This document shows positions 1-11,106 of a DNA stretch of 64,000 nucleotides, one piece after another. The notes under the pieces were generated by a model. That model saw only the letters and a program-made list of their open reading frames with translations. It had not been told where the DNA came from and ran no database searches. A program made the translations under genes and the position numbers. The stretch spans positions 172,501-236,500 of the forward strand of contig CALYLW010001192.1 of NCBI GenBank assembly GCA_944989445.1, in the 5' to 3' direction. Origin of the DNA: Ampullaceana balthica. Taxonomy: Eukaryota; Mollusca; Gastropoda; Lymnaeidae. The number at the start of each line of letters is the position of its first letter. Positions within the stretch are counted from its first letter, which is position 1.

Positions 1-119
1 TTTTTTTTCAGTTCTGAAGAACATTTTTGAGTGTATTTCAATTTTTCTTCTAAATTAGAATAAAAGGTAATAACTATCAGAAAGGGTTTTTCAATTGTTG
101 TTATAATTTATGCTCACAC

Positions 120-259
120 CTTTGTAAGTTCCACGCACGCCAAGTTGGGGGTTAAAGTTCAAAGTTGAAAAGAACGCTTCATCGGGTACTTCAATTGTTT
201 TGCTCCAATTTAGGACAGCTAGAGCAGTGTCGTTATGGAGGATAAAATCAACAAACTCC
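120..259 (-). CDS. GT14 (core-2 GlcNAc-transferase-like) gene A, exon 3 (internal, gene continues off left edge)
   Basis: This 140-nt exon encodes the catalytic part of a Golgi type II beta-1,6-N-acetylglucosaminyltransferase of the core-2/I-branching (GCNT, GT14) family, which adds branching GlcNAc to O-glycans. The peptide contains EFVDFILHN, then VPDEAFFSTLNFNPQLG and GTYKG. The Glu of the PDE motif corresponds to the catalytic base of vertebrate core-2 enzymes (family knowledge). The acceptor is ACACAG before position 259 and completes an Arg codon left open by exon 2 (phase 2). The donor is AAAG|GTGTGAGC at 120/119 (phase 1). Its phases fit exon 2 of the gene at 12751-12834 upstream and the phase-1 start of the exon-4 equivalent seen in gene B. 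Assignment to the same gene as 12751-14218 is inferred from strand, order and phase; the intervening 12.5 kb is transposon-rich. Confidence 0.85.
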
Positions 260-334
260 CTGTGTTCAAAATAGACCATCAACTTCAAATAAATATCAAT
301 TTATATATATGTATATGTGTGTATATATTAGTAT

Positions 335-402
335 TAGGGCTGTGATGACTAATAATTATTTAATCGATTAAAATATTTCTAATATTCTTATATTCAAATT
401 TA

Positions 403-479
<77 letters not shown>

Positions 480-666
480 CTTAAAGCGTTTCCCTCGTAT
501 TATTATTCTGCCTTTTTTCTTGCAGAGCAAAACGAAGTTGTTGTGTTACGTCATAACATTTGGGAGCCATGTAATTACCGCGAGTTAACTTATTTGATAA
601 AATAATGTTTCGCGACTTAACAGGATTTACATTTATATATATATTTATTTATAATTTAATATATAT

Positions 667-725
<59 letters not shown>

Positions 726-819
726 TCATAAAAATATAATTAATCAAAATTAATCGACTAATCGATTAATTTTGTCCCGATTAGCTGAACAAATATTTTT
801 TTTAATATTGCCAGCCCTA
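335..819. mobile_element. hAT-type MITE with TAGGGCTG ends
   Basis: The element begins TAGGGCTG and ends CAGCCCTA, giving perfect 8-bp terminal inverted repeats, with subterminal blocks rich in ATTAATCGATTA on both sides. It holds two long (TA)n tracts (about 404-476 and 660-722) and no coding capacity. This end structure is typical of short non-autonomous hAT elements in animals. Flanks are too AT-rich to prove an 8-bp target duplication. A second member lies at 38005-38825 and a one-sided fragment at about 48810-48890. Confidence 0.75.
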
Positions 820-831
820 ATATATATATAC

Positions 832-1406
832 TAGTGTATTACCCGTCATAAATGAGGGAAGTTTTCAAAATTGATATATATTTAAGTTTTTGTAATTGTC
901 CCTTTTGCCTGAAAGCCGCATAGTAAATAATCAGAAAATGTAGAGACCAAGAGAGAAAAATTAAATATCTTTTCCATATTGAACAATTTTATGCGGACAT
1001 TTGAAAATAGCCTTTTTTCTGTGTTTGCAGTATTTTTTTTCAGCGCATTTTTTTATCGGTGCACTTTCTAAAATCTAGCATTACGAACGGACAGAGTATA
1101 TATTTTAATTATATATACGAATATATGTACCATGAGAAAGCCTCCAAGCTTAACCTGCGCGTTATATACATTTGCATGTATAATAATGATATAATCAGGA
1201 TAACAGAAAATTCATAGTGAAATACACACAGCATAAGGTGATACTACAGCAAAGAAGTTTGAAGTTCGAAGTATTAGCAAATATAGCTGAGGAGTCAGCC
1301 GGACGTCAACTTGCGGCATTGAATAGTGCGCACCAATTATGTGTGCTCCAATAATACTGCAGAGTGCCTTAAAAATAAATTATGTGACTGTAATGTGATC
1401 CACACC
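832..1406 (-). mobile_element. Helitron-like 3' end, inverted copy of 11107-11702
   Basis: This block is the reverse complement of 11107-11702, with clear similarity across almost its whole length. Read on the minus strand it ends in a short stem-loop (CCCTCA/TGACGG, one mismatch) followed a few bases later by CTAG, next to T. That is the Helitron 3' signature. No protein is encoded. Similarity between the two copies stops at about 1406 within 'gtgatccacac', so this is a shared ~580-bp 3' part. Confidence 0.7.
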
Positions 1407-1439
1407 AAGCACATCTGTGTGTGACTTTGTATATAACAA

Positions 1440-2571
1440 CTTGGTAGCGAATATTAAAATGCTATAGGGCACTAATTTACTAATGTCCATTTCTTTGGGG
1501 CTGGGGGCCCCAATCGTCTTCTTAAAAATATTTTAAAGATATTATTTACCATTATTTTTTAACGATCTTTGTATATAAAAGCTTAGAAGTCTATATACAT
1601 ATTACTATGGCGCATTGAACTGTTTATGTCCTTTCTCTTGGGGATGGGGGCCCCAAATGTCTGTTTTTACTAAACGTCTTATATTTGATTTACCATTCAA
1701 TGTTTTAAACTCTTTAGAAACATAAATAAATGTATGCATTATGAAATTGATTGAAATGAAAATAGGTGTTAAGAATAATATTTTACATTGAATGGGCCCG
1801 GGTGCCCTGGATATCTTTTTGATAATGTGAGATATATACAAAATTAGTTTATGCGTTAGCTACGGAGTAAATGGATAGATTTTAACAAATAATTTGTATC
1901 CAAATACTTGGCAGCCCAAATTAAAAGTACTAAAGGGCACAGAACTTTTACTGTTTATTTCTCCGGGGGCCCCTAACGTCTTTTTTTCATATATTTTAAG
2001 ATGTTATTTCCCATTCTATTCTTAACGATCATGAGAAATATATCCTAGATGAATTTGAAATAAAATGAACGGCATTTTAAAATGTAAATATTACAACGAT
2101 TGGGCCGGGTCTTTTTTTGTTTTCTCTAAGATATTATTTCCCATTCAGTTTTTAACGATCTTGAGAAACTATCCATGATGAATCTGATTTTAAAAGAAGA
2201 GGTTTTGGAAATGTATCTTTTGATCCGTATTTTTTCTTTATATTAGCTATATAAAAATTATGTTAATCGTTAGATAATTAGAAAATAACTGGATTTTGAT
2301 CAAACGTGGTATATAGAAAAGTAAGAGCCTATATTAAATTACTATTGGGCACTGAGCTCATAATGTCCATCTCCACATGGGTTAAGGCCGTAACTGTCTC
2401 TTTTCTAAAAAAATAATGTTATTTTCCCCATTCAATTTTACACGATATTAAGAAATAAAGATAAATATATTTGTTATTAAATTGATATAAATCAACACAT
2501 TTTCGAACTTCATATGTTGAACTGATAGCCCCGGAACCCTTCATATATATATATATATATAAATCAAAGTA

Positions 2572-2618
<47 letters not shown>

Positions 2619-3397
2619 ACATGTCCTTTATAGCTGACTACACTATTCATCCGATCATCTTGAAACTTTTCGAAACTGTTGACTATGCTCGAGGGATGGG
2701 AACTGGCTACTTTCTTTTCGAACACTCATGGGGCGCCGGGAGCCCATAATGTCATGTTTTCCTTATATGAGCTATATAAAATTATTTTAAGTGTTAGCTA
2801 CTGTGTTATTTGATGGATCTTAACTAAACTTTGTATATAAAAACTTGACAGCCAATATTAAAATAATATAGGGCAATAAACTCCTAATGTCAATTTCTTC
2901 GGGCCTAGGGTCCAAAAATGCCTTTTTTCTTAAACTTTTAATAATTTACTCCTCATTCATTTATTAACGATCGTGAAAAATAATGATAAATGCATCCATT
3001 ATTATCTATATTGAAAGAAAAGGTGTTTTTAACTTTATGTCTAAACAAAATGGGCCCTGGGGCTCTTAATGTCGTTTTTGTTTACATGAGATAAATAAAA
3101 TTTAGTTTATCTTTGCTACTAAGTAAAAGAATTGATCTTAACACAACTTTGTGTTAACAATTTGGTACTCCATTTTAAAATACGTAAGTGAACTGAACTT
3201 CTAATGTTAATTTCTTAGGGGCCGGAGGCCTTAAATATCTTTTTTCGTGTATGTTTAATATAATAATATTTTTACCATTCACGTTATAACGATCTTGAGA
3301 AATATATCAATAATGAAGCTAAATAAAAAATACCAGATTTTTTAAATTGACACTTTGCACGGGATGGGCCCTGCATTCCTAAATTTCTTCTTATCTA
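1440..3397. repeat. decayed array of ~340-bp Helentron-like units (left part)
   Basis: Recurring blocks carry the same ordered landmarks: a GGGCACTGAACTCCTAATGTCCAT-like block, a GGGGCC...GGGCCC core, a TATTTNCCATTCA block, AACGATCTTGAGAAATAT, then ATGAGCTATATAAA. They occur near 1470, 1940, 2350, 2870 and 3190 and continue after the assembly gap at 4264-4715, 5690-6098 and 9828-9960. At 2540-2640 a (TA)n/(GT)n tract runs into CATGTCCTTTATAGCTGACTA, a typical start of Helentron-like elements. No coding capacity is seen. Units are too diverged for exact borders. Confidence 0.6.
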
Positions 3398-4263
3398 NNN
3401 NNNNNNNNNNNNNNNNNNNNNNNNNNNNNNNNNNNNNNNNNNNNNNNNNNNNNNNNNNNNNNNNNNNNNNNNNNNNNNNNNNNNNNNNNNNNNNNNNNNN
3501 NNNNNNNNNNNNNNNNNNNNNNNNNNNNNNNNNNNNNNNNNNNNNNNNNNNNNNNNNNNNNNNNNNNNNNNNNNNNNNNNNNNNNNNNNNNNNNNNNNNN
3601 NNNNNNNNNNNNNNNNNNNNNNNNNNNNNNNNNNNNNNNNNNNNNNNNNNNNNNNNNNNNNNNNNNNNNNNNNNNNNNNNNNNNNNNNNNNNNNNNNNNN
3701 NNNNNNNNNNNNNNNNNNNNNNNNNNNNNNNNNNNNNNNNNNNNNNNNNNNNNNNNNNNNNNNNNNNNNNNNNNNNNNNNNNNNNNNNNNNNNNNNNNNN
3801 NNNNNNNNNNNNNNNNNNNNNNNNNNNNNNNNNNNNNNNNNNNNNNNNNNNNNNNNNNNNNNNNNNNNNNNNNNNNNNNNNNNNNNNNNNNNNNNNNNNN
3901 NNNNNNNNNNNNNNNNNNNNNNNNNNNNNNNNNNNNNNNNNNNNNNNNNNNNNNNNNNNNNNNNNNNNNNNNNNNNNNNNNNNNNNNNNNNNNNNNNNNN
4001 NNNNNNNNNNNNNNNNNNNNNNNNNNNNNNNNNNNNNNNNNNNNNNNNNNNNNNNNNNNNNNNNNNNNNNNNNNNNNNNNNNNNNNNNNNNNNNNNNNNN
4101 NNNNNNNNNNNNNNNNNNNNNNNNNNNNNNNNNNNNNNNNNNNNNNNNNNNNNNNNNNNNNNNNNNNNNNNNNNNNNNNNNNNNNNNNNNNNNNNNNNNN
4201 NNNNNNNNNNNNNNNNNNNNNNNNNNNNNNNNNNNNNNNNNNNNNNNNNNNNNNNNNNNNNNN
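3398..4263. other. assembly gap, 866 N
   Basis: An unbroken run of 866 undetermined bases lies inside the Helentron-like repeat array. The size is not a round number, so it may be an estimated gap. No claim is possible about its content. Confidence 1.
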
Positions 4264-4716
4264 GTGTATGTATGTATGTCCTTTATAGCTGACTAAACTA
4301 TCCGATCGCCATGAAACTTTTGGAGACTTTTGAGTATGCTCCTGGTATGGTAGCTGGCAAATTTTTTTGCAATATTTAACACTGATGGGGCGCAGGGGGC
4401 CAATAATATAATTTTTGTCTGATATGAGCTATATAAACATTACTTTAAGCGATAGCTATTTAGTAAATTGATGGATCAAACCAAACTTTGTATATAACAA
4501 CTTTGTAGCTAAAATTGAAATACTTACGGACACTAATTTCCTAATGTCCATTTTAAGGGCCCAAAATGTCTTTTTTCTTAAACGTTTAAGATTGTATTCT
4601 CCATTCAGGTATTAAAAATCTAGATAAATATAGAGAAATATATCCGATATGAAATTGATTGAAATAAACAGTTATTGTGAACTCGACATCTTGCATTAAT
4701 TGGGCCCTTAATGTCG

Positions 4717-5180
4717 TTTTTAAATCCTTTATATTAACTCATGGTGTCTGCGGCCGCCCGCCCTTGCTTGTCGCCAAAACTTTTGATCGATTTTTAACCC
4801 ACTTTTTCGTAAGCTAGCGAGCTGATATTTTGCAAGCAGTTTTGAACCGATAATAAAAATATTGTATCAAAATTTTAGATCGATCGCATGTACCGTAATT
4901 AAATTATTGATTTTTTAGATTATTTTATTTATTCCTAATCCTATGTCTCATGCTAGCGCCGCGGTGCGTATTATATTGAACAACCTTTATGTCGCGCAAT
5001 AAGGTGCGTATTTTATTGACAGCTCTTTTTATAAAAATATTCCTGGTCGGTGCGCATTATATTAAACATGTTTTACGACACAACTGCAATTTTTTATTTT
5101 TGGATGGACTTGCGCTGCGTATTATAATGAACATTCTTTTAGTTACTTCTCGTACATAAAGGATTTATAGTCAAAAACTT
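4717..5180 (+). mobile_element. AAATCC-family TIR element, copy 1 of a tandem pair
   Basis: It starts TTTTTAAATCCTTTATATTAACTC and ends ACATAAAGGATTTATAGTC, so its ends are inverted (AAATCC...GGATTT). Internal landmarks shared by the family are a GCTTG/GTCTG-rich start, GATCGATTTTTAACC, AGCGAGCTGAAATTTTGCA, and a GATCGATCGCATGTACCGTAATTAAA block. It joins copy 2 head to tail. It is non-coding and therefore non-autonomous. The superfamily is not identified. Confidence 0.7.
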
Positions 5181-5676
5181 GTTTTTAAATCCTTTATATT
5201 AACTCGTGGTGTCTGCACCCTTGATTGCTTGCTTGATTGCTTGTCGCCAAAACTTTTGATCGATTTTTAACCGACCCACGTGTTCGTAAGCTAGCGAGCT
5301 GAAATTTTGCAGGCAGTTTCGTACCGATAATAAAAACAATGTATCAAAATTTCAGATCGATCGCATGTACCGTAATTAAATTATTGATTTGTTATATTAT
5401 TTTATTTATTCCTATGTATCATGCTATTTTTTGAGATAGATCGTTGCGGTGCGTATTATATTGAACAACCTTTCTGTCGCGCAATAAGGTGCGTATTTTA
5501 TTGACAACACTTTTTAAAAAACATATTCCTGATCGGTGCGCAGTATATTAAACATGTTTTAAGACACAACTGCAATTGTGTATTTTTGGATGGTCTTGTG
5601 TTGCATAATGCAACACATATCCTTTTAGTTATGTCTCTTACATAAAGGATTTATAGTCAAAAACTTTTTTTTTACG
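5181..5676 (+). mobile_element. AAATCC-family TIR element, copy 2 of a tandem pair
   Basis: It has the same end structure and internal order as 4717-5180, with numerous substitutions between them and a (GATT)GCTT run near the start. It ends GGATTTATAGTCAAAAAC followed by a poly-T/ACGG tail, as in most family members of this window. A third closely similar copy is at 62972-63468. Confidence 0.7.
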
Positions 5677-6174
5677 GTTTTTTTTTGTTGTTTATATGAG
5701 TTACATATAACATAGTTTATGTGATAGCTACTGATTAAATGAATAGATCTTAACTAAACTTTACATATAAAAAAATTGGTAGCCCATATTAAAATAAAAA
5801 GGGCACTGCATGTCTAATTTCCAATCGTTCAGGGCTGGAAGAGCCCAAATATCTTTTTTTCGAATATGTTTGAGATATTATTTGCCATTCTATTTTTAAC
5901 TATCTTGAGAAATATACCCATGATGAAACTGAAATTAAATAAACAGGTTTTGAAAATATACATCTTATCGGAATGCACCAGGGCACCTTATTGTTTTTTT
6001 TTCTTCTATTAGCTAAATAAAAATTAGCTAATGAGAAAATAACTGGATTTTAACAAATCTCTGTATATAAAAACTTTAGAGCCTATGTTAAATTACTTAT
6101 CTTATCTTATCTGTTTACAGACGCTCCTTCTATACAGAAGATTATTGCGTCCTACGCTTATCTATGGTTTGTGT

Positions 6175-8095
6175 TTAGTCCTGCATTTTTATTAGAGATT
6201 TAAATGCTGATAAAGTGTTGGTTTTCCTGGATTCTTCAGGCAACCCATTCCACGCCCGAATTCCGGACGGGAAGAAGGAAAACGTGTATGTGTTTGTTCT
6301 TGCATACGGAATAAGAAAGGTGTTTTTATCCTTATGTCTATCTGAGGGTTGTATTTCTAAATTAGAATTAATTGCTTTATGTATGATTACTACTTTGCTC
6401 TTGGTTCTTCTATCCTCTAGTGTTTCAAGGTTTAATGATTTAACTAATGGTGTTTTTCTTGTCAGTTTCGAATATTCTCCAGTAATGAATCTGGCAGCTC
6501 TTTTTTGAATTTGTTCTAGTTTATCAATGTTTTCTTTGGTATATGGGTCCCATACAGAAGATGCATATTCTAGTACAGGTCTCAACAAAGTGAGGTAGCA
6601 GTTTAGTTTATATCTCTATTACATTTGTTAAAGTTCCTTTTTATAAAGCCTAAGGTTTTGTTTGATTTTTTAATAACTTCATTGACACGGGGATTCCATG
6701 ATAGTTTCTCATTTATTAAGACTCCTAAGTATTTTGCATCTTTAGTTTGGGTCAGTTCTGTTCCATGAATGTAATATTTTGAATGTATTTGTTTCTTTTT
6801 CTTTGTTACTCTTAACAGTTGACACTTTTCTGGGTGGAAAGACATACTCCAGTTAGTTTTCGCATTTTATCAATTCATCTAAGTCTTTTTGTAAAATTTT
6901 GCTATCTTGTTCTGATTTAATTGTTCTATAGATTATACAACCATCAGCAAATAACCTAACTTTTGTACCTGTTGAGATGTTGTTGGGTAAATAATTTTTA
7001 TAAATTAAAAAGAGTAAGGGACCTAGCACAGTTCCTTGTGGAACTCCTGAGTTAACCTTTATTGGTGCAGATTTAGATCCATTAATTATTACAGTTTGCT
7101 CCCTGCCCAAAAGGAAGTCTTGGATTCAATGATGTAAGGAACCTGAGATTCCAAAGTAGTTAAGTTTTTTAAGTAAACTAAGGTGGTGAACTTTGTCAAA
7201 TGCTTTTGAGAAGTCTAGTAATATTGTATTTATTTGATCATTTTTGTCCAAGCCTTTTGATAGTTCATCTATTAAACCTATTAATTGTGTTTCACATGAT
7301 CTGTTTTTTTCTAAAGCCGTGTTGATGTGGGCATAGGGCATTATATTTGTCAAGGTGGTTAACTATTCTACTATATATTATGTGTTCTAGTAATTTACAG
7401 GTGATACTAGTAAGTGATACAGGCCTGTAATTATCAGGGTCTGATTTATCCCCTTTCTTAAAGAGTGGAGTTACGTTAGCTAATTTCCAATCCTGGGGCA
7501 CTTTACCCTGGTTTAGAGAGGCTTGAAAGAGAACTACAAGGATTGGGGACAGTTCATTGCTTAGTTCTTTTAATAATCTTGCAGGCAAATCATCTGGGCC
7601 AGTAGCTTTGTTTATTTTTAAGTTTTTTAGGAGTGAATGTATACCTATCTCATCTACAGTTATGTTACCTATTTCCTCCATTTTATTTAAATTTATTAAA
7701 ACTTCCTTTTCGCCTGAGGCAGAAAAAGATGATGCAAAATATGTGTTAAGGATATTAGCTTTAGTTTCATTATCATTATAGGTTTTATTATTTGAGCCTT
7801 TTAGTGTGGCTATTCCTGAAGTTTCCATTTTTTTATTAGATTTGATAAAGGACCATAAGTTTTTATTGTTATTTTTGGTAATTACATTGTTTATATATTC
7901 ATTTTGGAGGTTTCGACTAAGTTTTTGTGTCAAGTGTTTAATCTTTAAGTATTTTTTGTGTATCCTATATGAATAGGTAGCTTTATATTTCTTAAATAAG
8001 TTCTCTTTTAGTTTGCATAGCCTTTTCAATCTAGAATTGAACCAGCATTTGTTAACTTTATTTGATGTTAGTTTTTTTGGAACATTCTCATCCAT
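6175..8095 (-). pseudogene. LINE reverse transcriptase and C-terminal segment, broken
   Basis: Frames 8095-7292, 7353-7126, 7110-6853, 6845-6603 and 6588-6175 follow one another along a non-LTR reverse transcriptase. Landmarks are WKLANVTPLFKKGD, NYRPVSLTS, HGFRK, LLDFSKAFDKVHH, SGVPQGTVLGPLLFLI, then LFADGCIIY, YLGVLIN and a C-terminal VLEYASSVWDP...RAARFITG tail. The catalytic box reads FADG instead of FADD, removing one of the metal-binding aspartates. Several frameshifts and stops join the frames. The antisense open frames in this stretch are not genes. Confidence 0.9.
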
Positions 8096-8364
8096 TATAG
8101 TTTTTAGATTTGTTTTTATATCTTTCCAAATTTCTTCTACTGGGCTATTTGTGTTAAATTTACTTAGGAAAGTTTGTTAGAAGTTAGCCGCTGATTGGTG
8201 TAGTTTTATTGAATTACACTTATTCCAAAGATATATTATTCTTCTAGGTATCTTATTAACTTTAGTTTTTATTGTATTGGTGACCCTAACAATATCATGG
8301 TCGGACAGTCCTGGAATTATTTTATAGTCTAAAACTAGTCCTGGTCTATTTGTTAGGAATAAAT

Positions 8365-8911
8365 CTAGTCTTTTTTTTTCCTTGTTGCTGTTTTTACTAG
8401 CTGTTCTAGGTTTATGTTGTTTATAGTGTCTAAAAAGTGTTCATTAATTTCTTTGTTAGTTTGATGGTTATCAATTGTATAATTTTTCCAATTTATATCT
8501 GGAAGATTAAAGTCCCCCATAATCCATAGAACTGCATTTTTATTATTCTCTTTTATGAAAGTTAATTGACTACAAAGATTGTTCATGTATTCTAGGTTTG
8601 TATTCGGAGGTCTATATATACTGCCTACAATAAGTGGGGATGAGTTTGGTGTAATTATTTTACAATAAATAGACTCTATATTAAAATTTGGCTGTGTAGT
8701 AATTTCTTCAGCTATGATATTTGTTGGGGTTCAACCAAGTTTCAGAACCAGCAATTATGTCTGGTTCTTCCGTTTTTATAAGTAGTTCTAAATCTGGAAT
8801 TTTATTTTTTAAGCTTTGGAAATTAACTATTATTGTTTTGAGAATGTTTTGATCATTATTATTATTAGATTTTTTATGGGTAATTTTATGGGTTTGTGTG
8901 GTAGGTTTCAT
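8365..8911 (-). pseudogene. LINE APE-type endonuclease segment
   Basis: Two frames, 8911-8708 and 8586-8365, together cover an exonuclease-endonuclease-phosphatase domain. The first has NFQSLKNKIPDLE and ETWLNP; the second has MGDFNLPDINW, the GDFN active-site motif that nicks target DNA. Stops and a frame change between about 8708 and 8586 break it. It lies between the PHD finger and the reverse transcriptase, the usual order in CR1/L2 and jockey-group elements. Confidence 0.8.
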
Positions 8912-8924
8912 TTTATCTAGTGGT

Positions 8925-9452
8925 TTATTTTATAAAAGGATTAGCCAAAACACTGTAAGAGTTTGTGGTGATAAGGTCCTGATAGTTAAATAAATCTGAA
9001 CTGATTTGGGGCAACCCACAATGTATGCAGTGCCAAGATGCATATTTATTTCTTAGGCCTATTGATTTGTGCTTTGGTGTGTTAGAATGCAGGCATGCAA
9101 TGTGGTACCATTCATTGCAGGTGTCACACTGAATGGTTCCTTGTTTGGTAGTGCATGCCTTAATACAAATTTTACATTTAGATGATACTGGGCCTGGGTT
9201 AAGTTCTATGTCGCCTGAAACGAGCAAAATTAAGATTAAGTGTTTTTGCTTATATCTACATATTTTATGTTTCCATTGTTTGAGGGAGATTTCCTTTATT
9301 GTGTTTAAGATAGAGGTGTAGTCAGTGTGCTTTGTGTTGTGGTGGTTTATAATTATTGATATATTACTCTGATTTTTAGGATATTTGTTGGTTGACGTTA
9401 ATGTCCTTAAAAGTAGTGTGGTTATTACTAAGACTAAGATGAAAATTCTCAT
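8925..9452 (-). pseudogene. LINE N-terminal segment: signal-like leader, 2A motif, PHD finger
   Basis: The 175-residue frame starts with a strongly hydrophobic stretch (MRIFILVLVITTLLL). At about residues 80-88 it has GDIELNPGP, a full match to the 2A consensus (D-x-E-x-N-P-G-P) that makes ribosomes skip the Gly-Pro bond. Directly after comes a PHD-type Cys4-His-Cys3 finger: CKIC, CDTC, WYHIAC, WHCIHC. Non-LTR elements of the CR1/L2 group with this order are known from molluscs and sea urchins. The frame ends in a stop at 8925 and the endonuclease continues in another frame from 8911, so a frameshift separates parts that are probably one ORF in the active element. Confidence 0.85.
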
Positions 9453-9827
9453 TTTCGGGTTAGTGTTAGACTAGGTTTAATTTTAAGGCTTAAGTTTAAG
9501 ACTTAAGACTATTACTATTACTAATTACTATTACTATTATTATTATTATTATGATACTATAAGTTATGTATAATTTTGTTAAAGTGTGTTTAATTGTTCT
9601 AATTTGATTAAGTTCAATTAAATTTAAATATGAATTCTACACCTAGTAATTAATTTATTTGGAAGGTATATAAAATTGGTGATTTTATGTTATGTACACA
9701 GTTACGATTAGGAGAGTTCAAAATTAATAACAATAACAATAAAAATGGCCGCCTACATAACTACTTAGGATTTTAGTAATTTTAGTAAAAATAATAATAT
9801 TATTAAACAGCTAATTTACAGCTACTA

Positions 9828-9990
9828 TAGGGCACTGAACTCCTAATGTCCATTTCCGCGGGGCTTTTGGCCCTAAATGTGTCTTTACTAAACTTTTAGT
9901 ATATTGTATTCCCCATTCAATTTTACACGATATTGAGCAATATCGATAAATATAAAACTATATAATTTGCAAGTATCACGCAAGTCTGTC
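9828..9990. repeat. Helentron-like unit resuming after the LINE
   Basis: The sequence 'ctatagggcactgaactcctaatgtccatttcc' continues the ~340-bp unit interrupted at 6098 by the LINE. It shows that the LINE inserted into a pre-existing repeat. Confidence 0.7.
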
Positions 9991-10550
9991 CTGGCGCTAT
10001 GCGAGGTAACTCCCGACAAAATAAAATTTTAAAAAGTTGCTTTCGAGATTATAAGAAAATGTGTTGCTCACCATAAAATATTGTGACATGACGTCATTAT
10101 TTGAACTTTTATAAATGTGTGAAGGGAACGAAAAAAAAAGAGCAATGTTTTATTTGATGTGATTAATATTATTATTATTTTTTTTGTATTAAATGTCCGT
10201 TTTTGTGTATGTGTTCATGTCAATATTACGTACGTAATTATAAATTTAATTTTCTATATTAATATATAACATTCGTTTTTCGGTTTATGAAATTTACAAT
10301 TGGTTTGCATATCAAGTTTCGATGCGTTTTGAACTACAAAGCCATTATTTATTACTGCAAATGAAATTTGTCAAATTATGCTTCAGTTTAGCGTTTGTTT
10401 TTCTTTTATACACTTTGAGATTGCATATTTGCATGTTTAAAAAAATAACATATTTAAAAATCGGACTCCTCTCCACAATAGTTTTTTTGTTATTTACATG
10501 TAATATTTTAATGCGTCTTAGACTAATTTTGAATAAAAAAATCGTTGCTT
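9990..10550. other. AT-rich non-coding stretch
   Basis: There is no recognisable coding or repeat-end signal. The 86-codon open frame at 10322-10582 is composed of AT-rich codons with no family resemblance. It is probably internal sequence of the Helitron-like element whose 3' end lies at 11702. Confidence 0.4.
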
Positions 10551-10552
10551 TT

Positions 10553-11080
10553 AATATAGAACTGGAAGGGGTGCTGACTTGACAATAATGAAAACGTTTA
10601 TTAGAATTCCTAAAACGTGTATGTTAAAGTTGATACTTTATTATTTACTTTTATCCAGTGCTTAATTTTACTTCAAAGGTTTAATGCAAAATAAATAGTT
10701 CGTTGTTATTCATATTTGTAAATAGTTACAATTTTTTATTTACATGTTTTTGATAATGTAAAGGTAATAATGTATGGACCAATGGGCGCATAAACTGACA
10801 AGTCATAATAGATCTTGAAAAGGTGCTGACTTTACAACAATAAAAACGTTTATGTGAATTACTAACACGTGTATATTAAATTGTAAATATGATTAGCAGT
10901 TGATAAGTTAATCTTTTTTGTTATCGTGTGACAAACTTTGCTTACTACGTTTCATGCAAAATAAATAGTTTATTATAATGTGTAAAATTACAGTTTATTT
11001 TTTAAATGCTTTTAATAATGTTGTGGTAATTATGTATGGACAAATGGGCGAATAAACTGACAAGTCATAATCATCGATGA
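10553..11080 (+). repeat. tandem duplication, two ~250-bp units
   Basis: Unit 1 (about 10553-10805) and unit 2 (about 10812-11080) share the same ordered blocks: GGTGCTGACTTNACAA, AAAACGTTTAT, ACACGTGTAT, GCAAAATAAATAGTT, GTATGGACNAATGGGCG and AATAAACTGACAAGTCATAAT. It is non-coding and lies immediately upstream of the plus-strand Helitron-like 3' end. Confidence 0.65.
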
Positions 11081-11106
11081 AGCTTAAATGGCTTCAAATA
11101 ATAGAT

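Larger units (their letters stand above)
6099..9826 (-). mobile_element. CR1/L2-like LINE with 2A and PHD finger, near full length, inactivated
   Basis: Read on the minus strand it contains a 5' UTR (9826-9453), an N-terminal 2A/PHD segment, an APE-type endonuclease, a reverse transcriptase and a short 3' UTR ending CTTCTGTATAGAAGGAGCGTCTG and a (GATAA)n tract. The insertion site can be read from the host repeat: left flank 'ttaaattact' and right flank 'tactatagggcac' match the uninterrupted sister repeat 'ttaaattactattgggcac' near 2335. The 5' end is therefore close to 9826 and the short duplication is about 4 bp. Frameshifts, stops and an altered catalytic box show it is dead. Truncated relatives lie at 52782-53108 and 57566-58140. 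Confidence 0.9.

Noticed and set aside
402..605. Open frame beginning with an Ile-Tyr repeat
   Set aside because: Translation of a (TA)n microsatellite inside a MITE.
2419..2622. Minus frame with a Thr-His repeat
   Set aside because: Translation of a (GT)n tract within Helentron-like sequence.
3355..4296. 313-codon open frame
   Set aside because: Almost completely made of undetermined bases (3398-4263); the few real codons show nothing.
6215..6508. 97-codon plus-strand frame
   Set aside because: Antisense of the LINE reverse-transcriptase C-terminus; the same shadow appears at 52775-52981 on the minus strand.
10322..10582. 86-codon hydrophobic plus frame
   Set aside because: AT-rich Leu/Phe/Ile/Lys codons expected by composition; located in Helitron-associated repeat DNA.
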